Below are positions 36,395 to 45,411 of a DNA stretch of 64,000 nt, piece after piece. Location of the stretch: assembly GCA_965276765.1 (NCBI GenBank), contig OZ255627.1:1736001-1800000 (forward strand). The letters are read 5' to 3'. A program made the translations under genes and the position numbers. The notes beneath the pieces were generated by a model. That model made no database searches, was not told the origin of the DNA, and saw only the letters and a program-made list of their open reading frames with translations. Position 1 is the first letter of the stretch. Each line of letters begins with the position of its first letter. The stretch comes from G965276765 sp965276765 (lineage in GTDB: Bacteria > Actinomycetota > Acidimicrobiia > Acidimicrobiales > Palsa-688).

Positions 36395-37153
36395 TCAGAG
36401 CGTCCCCGTGGAGCTGAGATAGCAGGAGAACCAGTCGCAGACTTTCTCCCAGCCGTCGAGCGCAGCGGCGGTCCGGTACTTGGGACTATCCACGGAGAAG
36501 AAGGCATGGCCGGCGTTGTCGTAGACGTGGAACTTGTAGTCCTTGCGGAGCTCCTGGAGCAGCGCTTCGAGCTCGGACACCTCCCGGGGTGACGGTGCGG
36601 GGTCCTCGGCGCCGAAGAGGCCGAGAAGGGGGCAGCTGAGGTCGCCGATCACGTCGGCAATCGATGGCCGCGGGAGCTGGTCTCCCTCGGGTGTCGACCG
36701 GGTAACATAGGCCCCGTAGCAGTCAACCGCAGCCTGCATTTTCATCTGGCAAGCCGCGAGCACCGCCTGGCGGCCACCGGTGCAGTACCCGATCACCCCG
36801 ACGCTGCCATTGGCCGATGCCTGCGACTGCAAGTAGCGCGCCGCGCCGCCGACGTCGCCGACGACCTGCTCATCCGGGACACCGCCGGCGGCGCGTACCC
36901 GCTTGGCGGCCTCCTTGGCGTCCAGCTCGGGCGGGGCCTGGCGGCTGTAGAGGTTGGGGCACAGCGCGATGAAGCCCGCCGTCGCCAGCTTCCTGGTGAT
37001 CTCTTTCGTTGCATCGTCGTAGCCGGGCGCGTGATGGATCACCACCACGGATCCAAACGGTCCGGGACCGAGGGGAGTGGCGACATAGGCTTCGATGATC
37101 TCCCCGTTGTCTCCGGGGAGGTAGATGGTTTCTGCCTGGATGGCGTCGTACAT
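36395..37153 (-). CDS. Dienelactone-hydrolase-family enzyme
   Basis: A 252-residue alpha/beta hydrolase. The nucleophile Cys lies in GVIGYCTGGRQAVLAA, the Asp in LGLFGAEDPAPSPRE and the His in DNAGHAFFS, i.e. the Cys-Asp-His triad of carboxymethylenebutenolidase. It would hydrolyse a lactone or ester. It is 45 bases downstream of the LLM gene (start 38215) and transcribed with it, divergent from the UbiD operon. Confidence 0.88.
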   Translation of the reverse strand: MYDAIQAETIYLPGDNGEIIEAYVATPLGPGPFGSVVVIHHAPGYDDATKEITRKLATAGFIALCPNLYSRQAPPELDAKEAAKRVRAAGGVPDEQVVGDVGGAARYLQSQASANGSVGVIGYCTGGRQAVLAACQMKMQAAVDCYGAYVTRSTPEGDQLPRPSIADVIGDLSCPLLGLFGAEDPAPSPREVSELEALLQELRKDYKFHVYDNAGHAFFSVDSPKYRTAAALDGWEKVCDWFSCYLSSTGTL

Positions 37154-37198
37154 TGAGGACTCCGATTCGAGTTCGACGTCGTGTTGTGCGCCGGCCGC

Positions 37199-38215
37199 TC
37201 AGGGCAGCTCCGGGACGACCAGCTCGGCGAAGAGATCAAGGGCGCGTAGCCCGAAATCGGCGGGAGTGTTGCCGCTGATGGGTGTGTAGAGCACGTAGTT
37301 GCATCCCGTCTTATCGAGGATTGTGCCGAGCTGGTCTCGGACCGCAGCGGGCGATCCAGCGGCTGCCCAGCCCTTGTCCACCGCGTCTCGGAGGGTCGGC
37401 GGTGCCATCAGGTTCTGCTTCCGGGTCATCTCCGTGGTCCTGCCTTTCCAGCTGCGCAGGTACGCGAGGTTGTCGTGGTGGGTGCGGTAGGCCATCTCAC
37501 CGACCTCGAGAGCTTCGTCATCGCTCGGCGCGACAACGATGAAGGGGTGCATACCGAACCGGGTCCGCCCCTGGAGGGCTGGTTCGAGGTTCTCCTTGTA
37601 CACGCTGACTTGCTCGGCGATGTGGTCGAGCTCACCGGCGAAGATGGTATTGAATCCGCTGTTCGCCACCCACGGGACGCTCTGTAGGTTGCTCGTCGGG
37701 TACCAGATCGGCGGATGCGGGCGCTGCGCAGGGGTGAACTCCATCGGGACGCTGTCGTAGTCGTAGTACCGGCCCTGGAAATCCAGCGTCTCCTGCGTGA
37801 GGCCCATCAGGATGACCTGGAGCGCCTCGTCGAACATGGCCCGGGACTCCTCCATGTCGACGTTGTAGAACTTCAGTTCAATCTTGTTGACGCCGCGCCC
37901 GATACCTAGCTCGAGGCGACCCCCGCTGAGGTGGTCTAGCATGCAGATCTCCTCAATGAGCCGGAGCGGCTGGTAGAGGGGCAGCAGGGCCCCGAGTGGG
38001 CCGATGTGCATCCGGCTCGTCTCGGCGGCGAGAACGGCGAGGAGGATGCTGGGGGAGGGGGCCATCGACAGCGGCGTGCCGTGGTGTTCGGACACGTGGT
38101 AGCAGAAGCAGCCGGCCTCGTCGGCGGCTCGCGCCAGACGGCGCCGCTCCTGGTAGACCGCTCCGATGGGCTGGCCGGTCTTGCGTTCCGTGTGGTCGAA
38201 GATGCCGAATTCCAT
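37199..38215 (-). CDS. LLM-class flavin-dependent monooxygenase
   Basis: A 338-residue luciferase-like oxidoreductase. The start MEFGIFDHTERKTGQPIGAV, ACFCYHVSEHHGTPLSMAPS and GRLELGIGRGVNKIE are typical of the bacterial luciferase alpha/beta subfamily rather than the F420 group. It probably uses FMNH2 and O2 to hydroxylate or cleave an organic substrate. First gene of the two-gene unit opposite the catabolic operon. Confidence 0.88.
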   Translation of the reverse strand: MEFGIFDHTERKTGQPIGAVYQERRRLARAADEAGCFCYHVSEHHGTPLSMAPSPSILLAVLAAETSRMHIGPLGALLPLYQPLRLIEEICMLDHLSGGRLELGIGRGVNKIELKFYNVDMEESRAMFDEALQVILMGLTQETLDFQGRYYDYDSVPMEFTPAQRPHPPIWYPTSNLQSVPWVANSGFNTIFAGELDHIAEQVSVYKENLEPALQGRTRFGMHPFIVVAPSDDEALEVGEMAYRTHHDNLAYLRSWKGRTTEMTRKQNLMAPPTLRDAVDKGWAAAGSPAAVRDQLGTILDKTGCNYVLYTPISGNTPADFGLRALDLFAELVVPELP

Positions 38216-38373
38216 GTGGTCCTCCCCTAGGGCTGGGTCGCTCAGCGTTCTCTATGGTGGCATAAGTGTCGACAGTGATGGACTGTAGGATGCTCGCCGG
38301 GGCCGGTCAAGACGCCCCGTCTCACGGGCGGAGCCGATGAGCACAGCCTCGGCTATCGACATTGGCCCATTAT

Positions 38374-38388
38374 GTATATGGGGTATAC
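38374..38388. promoter_or_regulatory. Candidate GntR operator in the divergent promoter
   Basis: GTATATGGGGTATAC has GTATA/TATAC arms, the kind of half-sites used by FadR-type GntR regulators. It sits in the 399-base region between the divergent LLM gene (38215) and the ABC importer gene (38615), which has no other gene. The operon encodes a GntR protein (43496). Confidence 0.45.
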
Positions 38389-38614
38389 CTGATCTGGGCG
38401 ATTGACGAGGTCAAGAGTGTGTGCTCCGGGAAACCTGTAATCGTCGCGTTGACAGCTGTAACTGGCGACACTACCGTGAAGTGTCGACACGACGAGTGGG
38501 GGAGGTAGCCAACGTGAACATGGCGCAGCAATCCGCCGTGAGCGATCAGCGGCGATCCAATGTGGCCGCAGGGCCTGATCCTCGGGCGTGGCGACATGCT
38601 GGGATGGAGCTGAC

Positions 38615-39514
38615 GTGCCCGATCTGACTGACAGCCCGACGCCCGGTCCTGTCGCGACCAGGGCCCCGTGCGTCGAGGTCGACAACGTCTTCCTGGGGTA
38701 CCCGGGTCGGCGGCGCGGTGAGCAGGTGATCGCGTGTCGGGACCTCAACATGACCATCTACCAGGGCGAGTTCATCATGCTCGTCGGTCCCAGCGGGTGC
38801 GGAAAGACCACCTTCCTGGAGGCGCTCGCCGGTCTCGTGCACGTTGGGGCCGGTGAGATCCGCGTTGATGGCAAGCCGATAGATGGCCCCGCCAAGGATC
38901 GCAGCCTCGTGTTCCAGAGCCCGTCACTTTTCCCATGGCGAGACGTGTATGGCAACGTGATCTTCGGGTGCCAGGCGCAGGGGCGCCTCGACGCCGCCGC
39001 CAAGGCCCGGGCCCAAGCCGTCATCGACCTGGTGGGCCTTGGTGACGTCGCTCACCGGAGACCCCGTGAGCTGTCGGGGGGAATGAAACAGCGGGCCAAC
39101 CTGGCCCGGGCCCTCGTGACCGAGCCTTCGCTATTGCTGCTCGATGAACCCTTCGGGGCCCTGGATGCGCAGACCCGCGAGGTGCTTCAGGACGAGCTGG
39201 TACGGATGTGGCAGGGCTCGGCGATCGAGTCGTCCACGACGGCCGTTTTCGTTACCCACGACGTCGGCGAGGCGGTCCTGCTAGCAGACCGGGTGCTGGT
39301 CTTCTCCAAGTCACCCGGGACCATCGTCGCCGATATCCCGATCAACCTCTCTCGCCCCCGCACGAGCCAGCTTCGCTCGAGCCGGGAGTTCATCGCATAC
39401 CACGACCGCATCCTCGACGCCCTGTACGGGCGACCGGCCTTAACACCACCCGACGCAGACGTTGTCGACACGGGGCTCCTGCCCCTGATGCCGAGCGAGG
39501 TGCGGGCGCAATGA
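38615..39514 (+). CDS. ABC importer ATP-binding protein (NitT/TauT/SsuB type)
   Basis: A 299-residue ATPase. Walker A GPSGCGKTTF, Q-loop VFQSPSLFPWRDVY, signature ELSGGMKQR, Walker B LLLLDEPFGALDAQTR and H-loop FVTHD are all present. The sequence is of the nitrate/sulfonate/aromatic-acid importer group. GTG 38615 is chosen; it follows a GGAG and starts the natural protein. It overlaps the permease by four bases and is the first gene of the operon. Confidence 0.92.
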   Translation: MPDLTDSPTPGPVATRAPCVEVDNVFLGYPGRRRGEQVIACRDLNMTIYQGEFIMLVGPSGCGKTTFLEALAGLVHVGAGEIRVDGKPIDGPAKDRSLVFQSPSLFPWRDVYGNVIFGCQAQGRLDAAAKARAQAVIDLVGLGDVAHRRPRELSGGMKQRANLARALVTEPSLLLLDEPFGALDAQTREVLQDELVRMWQGSAIESSTTAVFVTHDVGEAVLLADRVLVFSKSPGTIVADIPINLSRPRTSQLRSSREFIAYHDRILDALYGRPALTPPDADVVDTGLLPLMPSEVRAQ

Positions 39515-40371
39515 CGACCTCCATCTCGGACCTGACGTCGCCGGGATCCCCGGCGCCCACCGCAGAGCCGTCCCATCCGATCCTCAGCTCCCGTTCGGCG
39601 GGAGTAGGACAACGCATCCCTCATGCGTCGTTGATCTTCGGCGCCATCGGTGTGATCCTGCTCCTTGCTGCGTGGCAGGTGTGTGCCATGACGGGCATCG
39701 TCGACATCCACATCAGCTCGGATCCGACCCAGGTGTTCCACCAGGAGGTCCACCTGTTCGGCAGCGGCACGATCTGGACGCCGATCGGTACCACGGCCAC
39801 CGAGGTGGGATGGGCGCTGGCCATCATCATCCTGGTCGGGATCCCGCTCGGGATCGTGCTTGGGCGCTTCGCCCTGCTGCGCCAGATGACCGATCCCATC
39901 GTGAGCATCCTCAACTCGGTGCCCTACGTGCTGTTTCTGCCCCTCATCATCTTCTGGTTCGGCCTCGGAGAGCGCTCCAGAGTGCTCGTGGTGGTCTGGG
40001 CCGGGATTTTGCCGCTTATCATCAACACGTCGGCGGGCGTGCGAAACATCGACCGCGACTACCTGCGGGTCGGAACGGTCTTTTCGGTTCCACGAGGGCG
40101 CTTCTTCGCCTCCATCCTGTTTCCGGCGGCGATGCCCTTCATCCTCACCGGCCTTCGCCTCGCCGTGGCGAGGGCGCTCGTGGGAGCCATCGTGGTCGAG
40201 TTCTTCCTTTCGACCAACGGCCTCGGGTACTTCGTGCAGAACGCCACATCCAACTTTCAGATGAGTACGGCCATGGGCGGAATCGTGGTCATGGCCGTCG
40301 CGGCCCTGCTGCTGACGCGCCTGATCGGTGCCGTCGAGCGCCGGGTTCTCTCATGGTCGCAGGCCGAGTAG
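39511..40371 (+). CDS. ABC importer permease (NitT/TauT type)
   Basis: A 286-residue inner-membrane permease with about six helices, e.g. LIFGAIGVILLLAAWQVCAM and AIIILVGIPLGIVLGRFALL. The EAA-loop region (GVRNIDRDYLRVGTVFSVPR) is recognisable and contacts the ATPase. ATGA overlap with the ATPase gene. Confidence 0.92.
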   Translation: MTTSISDLTSPGSPAPTAEPSHPILSSRSAGVGQRIPHASLIFGAIGVILLLAAWQVCAMTGIVDIHISSDPTQVFHQEVHLFGSGTIWTPIGTTATEVGWALAIIILVGIPLGIVLGRFALLRQMTDPIVSILNSVPYVLFLPLIIFWFGLGERSRVLVVVWAGILPLIINTSAGVRNIDRDYLRVGTVFSVPRGRFFASILFPAAMPFILTGLRLAVARALVGAIVVEFFLSTNGLGYFVQNATSNFQMSTAMGGIVVMAVAALLLTRLIGAVERRVLSWSQAE

Positions 40372-40420
40372 ATGTGGTCGCCCGGCGGGCAAGTGAGTTC
40401 AGGAAAAGCAAAGGAGCATC

Positions 40421-41407
40421 ATGAAGCTGACGCGCGGGAAAATCGGTGTCGTGGCCGTCGCAATGGCGATGTTGGTGACCGCGTGCGGTTCGTCGACGAG
40501 CTCGACGAGCAGCCCAGCCGGCGGTAATGCTTCCGGCAGCTCGAAGTCGTTGACGAACCTCACGGTGGCCTACGCGGCCACAGGGGCCGGCTTCTCCGAC
40601 CTCTACGTGGGGGTGCGCGATGGCATCTTCAAGCGCTACGGGCTCAACGTGAAGCTCGTGCAGGTCACGCCGGCCAACCTGGTACCCGCCCTCCTCAGCG
40701 GCAGCGCCCAGATCGGGGGTGGCGTCGCCGACGGCACCGCTAGTGCGATCCTCAAGGGCGAGCGGCTGAAATACGTCGCCCTTACAGAGGGCACCTACAA
40801 CCTCCAGCTGTGGGTCAAGAAGAGCATCACGTCGCTCAAGCAGCTCTCGGGTCAGTCGCTCGCACTGACCACGCAGGGGTCCGAGACGGACTTCGCCCTC
40901 ACCTCGCTCTTGCAGGAGCATGGGATGAAGACGACATCGGTGAACCGGAAGTATCTCGTCTCGGCCGCCGAGATGCTCTCGGCCACCCGCAGCGGCGCTG
41001 TCGCTGGCGGCCTGTTCCAGCCGCCGACGGCCCAGTCGCTCAAGCAGATCGGCGGCCACATTCTCACCTCGCTTTCGAACCTGCCCTATGCCGTCGGTTC
41101 GTACATCTCGCCTGACTCCTACATCTCGAGCCACCCGCAGGCCATCAAGGAGTTTTACGAGGCGGAGACGGCCAACCTGGCGTACCTGCGCTCACATCCC
41201 GCCCAGACGAAGGCGGCGATCGTGAACTACAACCCCCAGACGACCGCTGCGGACGCCAGCATCGCGTACACGTTTTTCCTCAACGTCTGGAAGAAGAACC
41301 CGAGCATCAGCAAGCCGCTTATCCAGGCCGCGTTCCAGCGTGCCGCGACCAAGGCAAAGACGAGCCCGGTCCCGAGCGTCACGCAGTACATCTACTCGCC
41401 CTCGTAG
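40421..41407 (+). CDS. ABC importer substrate-binding lipoprotein
   Basis: A 328-residue SsuA/THI5-like binding protein. The signal peptide GVVAVAMAMLVTAC ends in a lipobox Cys (VTAC, residue about 22), anchoring it outside the membrane. LTVAYAATGAGFSDLYVGVR and GLNVKLVQVTPANLVPALLS are the first lobe. AAAGGAG upstream. The ligand cannot be read from sequence; the neighbouring enzymes suggest an aromatic or heteroaromatic acid. Confidence 0.9.
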   Translation: MKLTRGKIGVVAVAMAMLVTACGSSTSSTSSPAGGNASGSSKSLTNLTVAYAATGAGFSDLYVGVRDGIFKRYGLNVKLVQVTPANLVPALLSGSAQIGGGVADGTASAILKGERLKYVALTEGTYNLQLWVKKSITSLKQLSGQSLALTTQGSETDFALTSLLQEHGMKTTSVNRKYLVSAAEMLSATRSGAVAGGLFQPPTAQSLKQIGGHILTSLSNLPYAVGSYISPDSYISSHPQAIKEFYEAETANLAYLRSHPAQTKAAIVNYNPQTTAADASIAYTFFLNVWKKNPSISKPLIQAAFQRAATKAKTSPVPSVTQYIYSPS

Positions 41408-41487
41408 GCCATGAAAGCGAGCGCACAGAAAAAGCGCAGATCCTCGCTTCCCCGGCAGATCATCGCTTCCCCGAAGGAGACACGTTC

Positions 41488-42051
41488 TTGACAGTGACAG
41501 ACGAGCAGTACACCCGGATGGAGCAATTGACGACGACCGACCTGGGTGACGCCATGGACGGCATGGGAGTGGTGCATTCGGGGATCCGGGCGCTGTGGAA
41601 GGGTGCACGCTTCCAGGGCCGGGCGCTGACGGTGTGGAGCCGAGCCGGCGACAACCTGCTCGTTCACGCCGCGCTGGACCTGCTGAAGCCCGGCGACGTC
41701 CTGGTGGTCAACGGTGAGGGCGATGTCACCCGGGCGCTCATGGGCGATCGCATGGCCGGTAAGGCTCGGACCCAGGGCGCAGTCGGAGTCGTGGTGGACG
41801 GCGCCATCAGGGACGTCGAGGCCCTGGAGGAGCTGGGCCTTCCGGTTTTCGCTCGAGCGGTCACGCCCGCAGGTCCCTACAAGCACGGCCCGGGTCAACT
41901 GAACGTGCCGGTCGCGATCGGCGGTGTCGTGGTCTCGCCAGGAGACATCGTCTGCGGTGACGGTGACGGCGTGGTCATCGTGCCACCCGAGCGGCTCCAC
42001 GCCATCATCGAGCGGGCGGAGACCTTCGCGGCTCTCTCTCCGCTGCCTTGA
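41488..42051 (+). CDS. RraA-like aldolase/decarboxylase
   Basis: A 187-residue RraA-fold protein. DLGDAMDGMGVVHSGIRALW starts the fold, and GAVGVVVDGAIRDVEALEEL carries the Arg-Asp pair that binds Mg-pyruvate enolate in HMG/CHA aldolases. A TTG start is chosen because AAGGAG lies eight bases upstream. Its stop overlaps the UbiD start. A retro-aldol or beta-decarboxylation role in the pathway is inferred. It is distinct from the LigK copy at 60408. Confidence 0.82.
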   Translation: MTVTDEQYTRMEQLTTTDLGDAMDGMGVVHSGIRALWKGARFQGRALTVWSRAGDNLLVHAALDLLKPGDVLVVNGEGDVTRALMGDRMAGKARTQGAVGVVVDGAIRDVEALEELGLPVFARAVTPAGPYKHGPGQLNVPVAIGGVVVSPGDIVCGDGDGVVIVPPERLHAIIERAETFAALSPLP

Positions 42052-43499
42052 TGGGAGCCGTGCCTTCTGCATTCGATCTCCGGGGATGGCTGAGCGCCGC
42101 CGAACGGTCCGGCGACCTCCTGCGCCTCTCGGGAGTAGACGCGGCATTCGAGATCGGTGCCGCCAGTCAGGTCAACTACCGGCGCAGCCGGCCGCGGGCC
42201 CTTCTCTTCGACGACATTCCGGGCCATCCACGGGGCATGCGGGTGCTGACGGGCTCATTGTCGAGCCCGAGTCTCATGGGCGCCGGACTCGGAATGGGCT
42301 CCGGGCTCTCCGACCACGAACTCGTCACTAACCTCCGCGGTAAGCCCGCGGAGTGGGCGGCGCAGGCCGCCGAATGCTCGGCGATGATCGTGGCGGACGG
42401 ACCGGTGTTCGAGCACATGGTGAAGCAAGACGACGTCGACTTTTCGGTCTTCCCCTGCCCTACATGGCACGAGGCTGACGGCGGCCCCTACATCGGGACA
42501 GGCTGTGCCGTGGTAACCGCTGATCCAGACACGAAAGTCCCCAACCTGGGCGCATACCGGATCCAGGTTCAAGACGGCGGGCGGAGCGTCACTGTCAACA
42601 TCGAGGCCGGCAAGCACGGGTCCCAGCACATCCGGCGCTGGTTCGCCAAAGAGGGCCGAGCTCCCATCGCCGCGTCGCTCGGTCAGCATCCTGCTTTGCT
42701 GGTCGTGGCCGGTACGGAGGTTCCGGCCGGGATATCAGAGTACGACTACGCCGGCGCCATCCTGGGTGAGCCGGTGCCCGTGGTGGAGGCGCCCCATACC
42801 GGTCTTCCCCTGCCGGCCGAGAGTGAGTTGGCTTTCGAGGGCTGGGTATACCCCGACCGGACTCGCCCCGAAGGCCCGTTTGGCGAGTGGACGGGGTACT
42901 ACTCTGGCGGTACCTCCGAGGTGCTGTGCGTCGAAGTGGTGGCGATCTACCACCGGACCGACCCCATAAACCTAGGGGCGCCCCCTGGAAAGCCGCCGCA
43001 CGACTACTCCTATATGCGTTCGGTGATGAAGTCGGCCATGGCCACCGATGCCCTCATTGGCACGGGGTTGGGCGGGGTCACCGGTGTGTGGTGCCACGAG
43101 GCCGGTGGTGGACGGTCGATCATCGCTGTCGCGGTAGAGCAGGGCTACGCTGGGCACAGCCGGCAGGCCGGGTACCTGGCGTCGCAGCATCCGGTGACGG
43201 CCTACATGAACCGGCTGGTGATCACCGTGGACGCCGACGTCGACCCGCGCGACCTGGACGAGGTGATGTGGGCGTTGTCGACTCGCTGCGATCCCGAGCT
43301 CGACGTGGACATCCTCCGCCGCACGTGGGGCAGCCGGGTCGACCCCCTGGGCCTCCCGGGGCGGCCCAACTACAACAGTCGGATGATCATCGACGCGTGC
43401 CGTCCCTTCGAGAGGCTGGCCGACTTCCCCGCCGTGGCCGAGGCCGATCCCGAGGCGCTGCGTCGCGTAGTACAGCGCTGGCCGGAGCTGATGCAGTGA
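42051..43499 (+). CDS. UbiD-family prenyl-FMN-dependent decarboxylase
   Basis: A 482-residue UbiD-like enzyme. The catalytic Glu-x4-Glu lies in RPEGPFGEWTGYY, and Asn/Arg of the metal/cofactor site are in VPNLGAYRIQVQD. KHGSQHIRRWFA and LGAPPGKPPHDYSYMRS are further family blocks. It should reversibly decarboxylate an aromatic or alpha,beta-unsaturated acid using prFMN, which the UbiX homologue at 49999 can make. The start ATG 42051 overlaps the RraA stop by one base; a TTG at 42048 is possible. Confidence 0.92.
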   Translation: MGAVPSAFDLRGWLSAAERSGDLLRLSGVDAAFEIGAASQVNYRRSRPRALLFDDIPGHPRGMRVLTGSLSSPSLMGAGLGMGSGLSDHELVTNLRGKPAEWAAQAAECSAMIVADGPVFEHMVKQDDVDFSVFPCPTWHEADGGPYIGTGCAVVTADPDTKVPNLGAYRIQVQDGGRSVTVNIEAGKHGSQHIRRWFAKEGRAPIAASLGQHPALLVVAGTEVPAGISEYDYAGAILGEPVPVVEAPHTGLPLPAESELAFEGWVYPDRTRPEGPFGEWTGYYSGGTSEVLCVEVVAIYHRTDPINLGAPPGKPPHDYSYMRSVMKSAMATDALIGTGLGGVTGVWCHEAGGGRSIIAVAVEQGYAGHSRQAGYLASQHPVTAYMNRLVITVDADVDPRDLDEVMWALSTRCDPELDVDILRRTWGSRVDPLGLPGRPNYNSRMIIDACRPFERLADFPAVAEADPEALRRVVQRWPELMQ

Positions 43500-44422
43500 G
43501 CGGGCGCGACAAGGCGGCGGGTGGGTCGCATCTCGGCGAGCAAACACCGCACCGACGTTCGGACCCTCGATCCTTCGATGGGCCGATCGCGGACGGGGAG
43601 GGTGCCGCGACGTGGTTTCCCCGCGTGACCACCCTGGCCGTCGCACCCCTGCCCGCCGGCAACGGCACGCCGCTGGATCCCACCACGGCCCTTCAGGATC
43701 GCCGTGGCCTCATGCTCTCGAGCATGCGCGACGACATCGAGAAGGCCCCTCTCGCGCAACAAATCTTTGACGAGATCGCGATCGCCATCGTCGAAGGCCG
43801 GCTCCGTCCTGGTGACAGCCTCAACTCCGTTGGCCTGGCGCGCCGCTTCAATACGAGCCGGACGCCGGTTCGTGAGGCCCTGGCCGAGCTCGAACGGCAG
43901 GGCGCGATTGTGGTGCCCCCCCATCGGCGCCCGTACGTGGCCTATGTGACGCTGCGGCAGGTGAAGGACACGTACGACCTGCGTTCGAGCTTGTTCACTC
44001 TCGTGAGCGAGTTGCTCGTCGCCGACTGCCCCTCCGATCGCCTGGCCGAACTCTGGCGATGGCAGTCCGCGCTGGAGGACGACGTTGCTCGCGGGGCGGT
44101 TGACGACTACTTCTGGCACAACGTCGGCTTCCGGCTGGTAGAGGTGCGGCTGGCCGGCAACGAGCAGTTGCAGCGAATCCTCGGCATGCTGGGCATGCGC
44201 ACACTGCAATTCCGGCACTTGAGCCTGTCGCAGCCCGGACGCTTGCAGCGCTCTGTCGAGGATCACCGCCGCCTCCTCATCGCCTACGAAGAGCGTGACA
44301 TGGTCGCTGCCACCGCCATGACACGGGGCCTGATCATGGCTGGTTACCGGGCCCTGGAGCGATCCGGGCTCATCCAGGAAGCGATGGCCCCGGTCGCCGA
44401 CGCCGAGGAGGAAATCCTGTGA
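43496..44422 (+). CDS. GntR-family regulator (FadR/FCD type)
   Basis: A 308-residue protein if it starts at GTG 43496 (GTGA overlap with ubiD). The first about 70 residues are disordered, so ATG 43711 is another possible start. The winged HTH reads LAQQIFDEIAIAIVEGRLRP, LARRFNTSRTPVREALAELE. The C-terminal FCD domain binds ligand (ALEDDVARGAVDDYFWHNVG). Being inside the operon, it probably senses the pathway substrate and controls the divergent promoter near 38374. Confidence 0.88.
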   Translation: MSGRDKAAGGSHLGEQTPHRRSDPRSFDGPIADGEGAATWFPRVTTLAVAPLPAGNGTPLDPTTALQDRRGLMLSSMRDDIEKAPLAQQIFDEIAIAIVEGRLRPGDSLNSVGLARRFNTSRTPVREALAELERQGAIVVPPHRRPYVAYVTLRQVKDTYDLRSSLFTLVSELLVADCPSDRLAELWRWQSALEDDVARGAVDDYFWHNVGFRLVEVRLAGNEQLQRILGMLGMRTLQFRHLSLSQPGRLQRSVEDHRRLLIAYEERDMVAATAMTRGLIMAGYRALERSGLIQEAMAPVADAEEEIL

Positions 44423-45411
44423 TCGAGCGCTACAACATCGACGCGCACGCCCATCTCGTCCCCGAGCCCCTGCTTGCCCTCGACGGCGGCCGGGCCCCGG
44501 GCATGGTCGACGGTGACCGCCGCCTGGGTCCATTGAGTCCGGCTATGACATCTGTGCCCCATCGGCTGAGCTGGATGGACGGCGAGGGCATCGACGAGCA
44601 GTGGGTGTCCCCGTGGCTCGACCTGTTCACCTGGCACGAGCTTCCCGACGCGGAGCGGTGGGCATGGGTTCGCACGGTCAATGGCACCCTCGCTGACGTC
44701 ACCGATACCAGCGACGGCCGACTCCGTCCCGTGCCCTTTGTCGATGTGTCAGGGGGCGCCGATCGCGCTCTCGAAGAGATGTGCTTCTTCCTTGACCGGG
44801 TCGAGGCCCCGGCCGTTGTGGTCAATTCGGCCCCACCCGGCTCGCCTCTCGCGGCGCCCGCCCTGACTCCGTTCTGGGAGGGAATCACAGAGCGGAACGT
44901 AACCGTCATGCTTCACCCTCCCGGCAACGGGCCATCCTGTTCGTTCACGAGTCCAGTCCTCCAGAACGTGTCGGGTCGCGTCATCGATGCCAGTGCAGCC
45001 GTGGTCGAGCTCATGGCCGCCGGCCTCTTCGATCGGTTCCTCGAGCTGCGCGTCATCGTGGTGCACGGCGGCGGCTTCCTCCCGTACCAATCCTTCCGGC
45101 TGGACGGCCTGGCCCGTGCCGGTTTGCTCGACAAGACAGGGATGACCTCCTCCCCTTCGGACATCCTGCGTCGCCTGTGGTACGACACCGTGGCTCTTGA
45201 CGCCGCCAGCCTGGAGCTGCTGGTTCACAGGGTCGGCGCCGACCGCGTCCTTCTCGGTAGTGACGCTCCCTTCCCCATAGGAGACCCCCACCCGGTCCGT
45301 ACAGTTCGAGCGACTCGGCTCCCCGCCGGGGTGCAGGACGCTATCTGCGCCGGCAATGCCCGTGCGCTGGCCGGTCTCGGCGCTGCGGCGCACGGTCGGA
45401 CGGCCTCATGA
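44419..45411 (+). CDS. ACMSD-type metal-dependent amidohydrolase/decarboxylase
   Basis: A 330-residue TIM-barrel enzyme. Zinc ligands: HxH in NIDAHAHLVPEP, His in VMLHPPGNG, His in VIVVHGGGF and Asp in LLGSDAPFPIGD. This is the amidohydrolase-2 group that includes ACMSD and gamma-resorcylate decarboxylase, so it may decarboxylate or hydrate a ring-cleavage product. GTG start overlapping the GntR stop by four bases. Confidence 0.85.
   Translation: MIERYNIDAHAHLVPEPLLALDGGRAPGMVDGDRRLGPLSPAMTSVPHRLSWMDGEGIDEQWVSPWLDLFTWHELPDAERWAWVRTVNGTLADVTDTSDGRLRPVPFVDVSGGADRALEEMCFFLDRVEAPAVVVNSAPPGSPLAAPALTPFWEGITERNVTVMLHPPGNGPSCSFTSPVLQNVSGRVIDASAAVVELMAAGLFDRFLELRVIVVHGGGFLPYQSFRLDGLARAGLLDKTGMTSSPSDILRRLWYDTVALDAASLELLVHRVGADRVLLGSDAPFPIGDPHPVRTVRATRLPAGVQDAICAGNARALAGLGAAAHGRTAS

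Noticed and set aside
42887..43495. Upstream extension of the GntR ORF
   Set aside because: It overlaps ubiD completely and is Arg-rich noise; the GTG in the GTGA overlap is a better start.
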